64,000 bases of DNA from Silene conica (lineage: Eukaryota > Streptophyta > Magnoliopsida > Caryophyllales > Caryophyllaceae). Location: contig CM055319.2 in NCBI GenBank assembly GCA_029255685.2, positions 35,598,530 to 35,662,529 on the forward strand. The letters run 5' to 3'. Positions 62,596 to 64,000 of this stretch are shown in pieces. Below the pieces are notes generated by a model, which searched no databases, was not told where the DNA came from, and saw only the letters and a program-made list of their open reading frames with translations. Positions within the stretch are counted from its first letter, which is position 1, and every line of letters starts with the position of its first letter. The translations under genes were made by a program, and so were the position numbers.

Positions 62596-62643
62596 AATCG
62601 GTCGAGTAGTCAATTGTACTCGGCCGAGTGCACTACTATAAAT
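62596..62643 (+). promoter_or_regulatory. paired palindromes AATCGGTCGAGT / ACTCGGCCGAGT (type 4) and TATA box
   Basis: Two 12 bp near-palindromes start at 62596 and 62618 (22 bp step), and TATAAAT follows at 62637. Same layout as the LTR promoters in this window, so this may be the relic of a fourth LTR family. Confidence 0.5.
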
Positions 62644-63306
62644 TATGGGGTATTACAACTTCATTCTTAGTGTTTTCAGGTACTTGTAAAAGTAGCTACA
62701 AGACATACTTGTTCTTTCGTCTACCATTACGTCTGAGTAAGCTTTTAGTGCACTAAGAAGAGTACTTGACAAAAAGCTGTCAACTGCACCTTGAAGATGT
62801 GTATTTGCAAGAAAAAACAGGATCAACCGCAAAAAAAGACAACTGAGGAGCTAAAGAGTTCGAAGACGAAAGTGCAAAAGACGAGTTAAGATCACCTCCC
62901 AGATCATTCGCTCCTGTGATCGTTCGCTCTCGTATTATGAAACTACTGAAGATGTTGATTTCATCTAAAAAACTCAAAATTCACGCCATTTCGTCATCGA
63001 AAGGCAAGTCCGGTAAGTTAATAACTATATGACTTTGATTATTTCGAGATACGTAGTAACGTAGACAGCCTAATTAATGTAAATCTCGGAAAAAAAATAA
63101 TATCAAATTTAAATATTAGATATCAATAGTTACAATAACTTCGTTCAAGCTGACCTATCAGTGTTGTGCACTAAAACCTAGTCATTGTCGTGCCATGCCC
63201 GATCCCCGACCTCTGCGACATGATGGCCACCTTTACCTATACCCAAATAAAGTAAAATATACCGGTATGGTTTTACAGGAAAACCGCCTAGTATCAGTTT
63301 GTGGAC
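62644..63306. other. intergenic, downstream of the TBL gene
   Basis: Includes an open plus-strand stretch 62847-63011 ending at a donor-like GGTAAGT (EDESAKDELRSPPRSF ... KIHAISSSKGKSG), which could be an exon of an unknown gene; support is weak. Otherwise nothing recognised. The 3' UTR of the TBL gene must lie in the right part. Confidence 0.35.
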
Positions 63307-63631
63307 CTATTGGTTTTGCTGAGAAACTAAAGTCGAGTAAATTAGCTCATTCCAAGCATCAGGAACACCAGGAAGGCACCAGTGACTACAATCTTGCTTC
63401 CTGGTCGAAACTCTCGTTCCTTCGGCCCTCACCTTCCCATAGATTGAAGGGTGACCATCCTTGCGAAAATTTGTTAACCTTGTTACATTCAGTAAAACAA
63501 CTGGAACCTTCATTTGTTGGATCACATCTTCGACTATTTTCATTTTTAGTGGATATGTGTCCAGGAAAGCTCCGCTTTGTATTGGATCCTTTTCGCCATT
63601 GCATGTACCACCAGAGTCCCAATCTCCACCC
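63307..63631 (-). CDS. TRICHOME BIREFRINGENCE-LIKE (TBL/DUF231, PC-esterase) protein, last exon
   Basis: Host gene. The exon begins after a pyrimidine-rich acceptor (TTTTTTTGAGTCACAG, minus strand) and reads GGDWDSGGTCN, SFLDTYPLKMKIVEDVI, LLNVTRLTNFRKDGHPSIYG, DCSHWCLPGVPDAWNELIY, then stop at 63309-63307. DCSHWC is the conserved DxxH catalytic block of the SGNH-like TBL fold. Family members transfer acetyl groups onto xylan and other wall polysaccharides in the Golgi. Which paralogue cannot be told from this part. No disruption seen; this is probably a live gene. Confidence 0.88.
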
Positions 63632-63825
63632 CTGTGACTCAAAAAAACAAAACATGATTAAAGGGTTAAGTAATAAGTGGTATATCTATTAGTTCAGTTA
63701 CAGTTTTAATCAATCTGATTGGGCAAAAGTAGACCTTAAGCAGTGGGTACTATTGTACTAAGAAAATGGCTAACAAGTATTCGGGTATGATTGTTGCTTG
63801 GGTTCAAGTATGGTTGTTTAAGTAC
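63632..63825 (-). other. TBL intron
   Basis: 194 bp with GTACTT donor at 63825 and CAG acceptor ending at 63632 (minus strand). Joining the exons restores one codon for Arg in HYR-GGDWDSGG, as in the family. Confidence 0.8.
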
Positions 63826-64000
63826 CTGTAGTGAGCAGAAGAATAAGCCCGATAGAACACAGTTTGTCTCGCAGGGTCCATATTTTCATCAATCCATTTC
63901 GCCCATGTCTTTAAGGCCCTCCTGTATGCCTCAACCGAATCAAATTTGGGGTAGACGTGGTCACCTTCTTTAAAGTAATTTTTCCTGCACCAGGAAACTG
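63826..64000 (-). CDS. TBL protein, penultimate exon (partial)
   Basis: Minus strand reads NYFKEGDHVYPKFDSVEAYR, then LKTWAKWIDENMDP and VFYRAYSSAHY up to the donor at 63825. These are characteristic TBL segments in the usual order. A possible acceptor (GGTGCAG) is near 63985, so the exon may start inside the window; the N-terminal half, with the GDS motif and membrane anchor, is beyond it. Confidence 0.85.

Noticed and set aside
63195-63692. 165-codon plus-strand frame at the right edge
   Set aside because: Complement of the TBL exon; the minus strand carries the conserved family motifs and splice sites.

Overview
The window reads as intergenic heterochromatin-like DNA from a dicot plant genome, with one partial host gene at the right edge. 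The evidence is tRNA-Asp and initiator-Met primed LTR retrotransposons of Athila-like Ty3/gypsy, chromovirus-like and Ty1/copia type, CACTA, PIF/Harbinger and Tourist-like DNA transposons, a tRNA-derived SINE, and a plant-specific TRICHOME BIREFRINGENCE-LIKE (TBL/DUF231) gene. The genus cannot be fixed from the sequence alone.

Layout. 1-4613: minus-strand Ty3/gypsy element A (protease start, gag, tRNA-Asp primer site, 5' LTR). 4614-7224: older minus-strand gypsy element B (protease, gag with repeats, primer site, LTR piece). 7225-17707: LTR C, a 3' LTR, split by a complete non-coding LARD-like element J (7339-16227, two LTRs of about 2.97 kb). 17708-23117: 3' internal region of element C with a broken Athila ORF1-like gene and palindromic GC modules. 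23123-27623: solo LTR D (target duplication CCTAC) carrying a non-autonomous CACTA element, which holds a 5S-rRNA-like fragment and a SINE. 27624-27994: centre of a large inverted duplication. 27995-47166: mirror LTR E, split by gypsy element F (28592-46169), itself split by copia element I (31924-40544). 47167-60941: gag-pro-only gypsy element G, carrying a solo LTR H and a 5.5 kb PIF/Harbinger element. The Harbinger element contains a 3 kb (TAA)n tract and a 5'-truncated non-LTR retrotransposon. 60942-64000: decayed copia LTR with a Tourist-like MITE, unassigned sequence, and the last two visible exons of a TBL gene (minus strand).

Almost all coding sequence is retroelement gag, protease or polyprotein. 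Only copia I carries pol, and its RNase H end is broken by a deletion and stop. Elements F and G have gag-pro but no reverse transcriptase, so they must have depended on other elements. The most unusual theme is paired short palindromes inside these elements. GGTCGACCGACC-type pairs occur with an invariant 21 bp step in both a gypsy and a copia element, CTCGATCGAG pairs step 21-22 bp, and GC-rich CAGCCGG/CCGGCTG modules occur in the Athila-like LTRs. They cluster just upstream of TATA boxes and also run in frame through gag.
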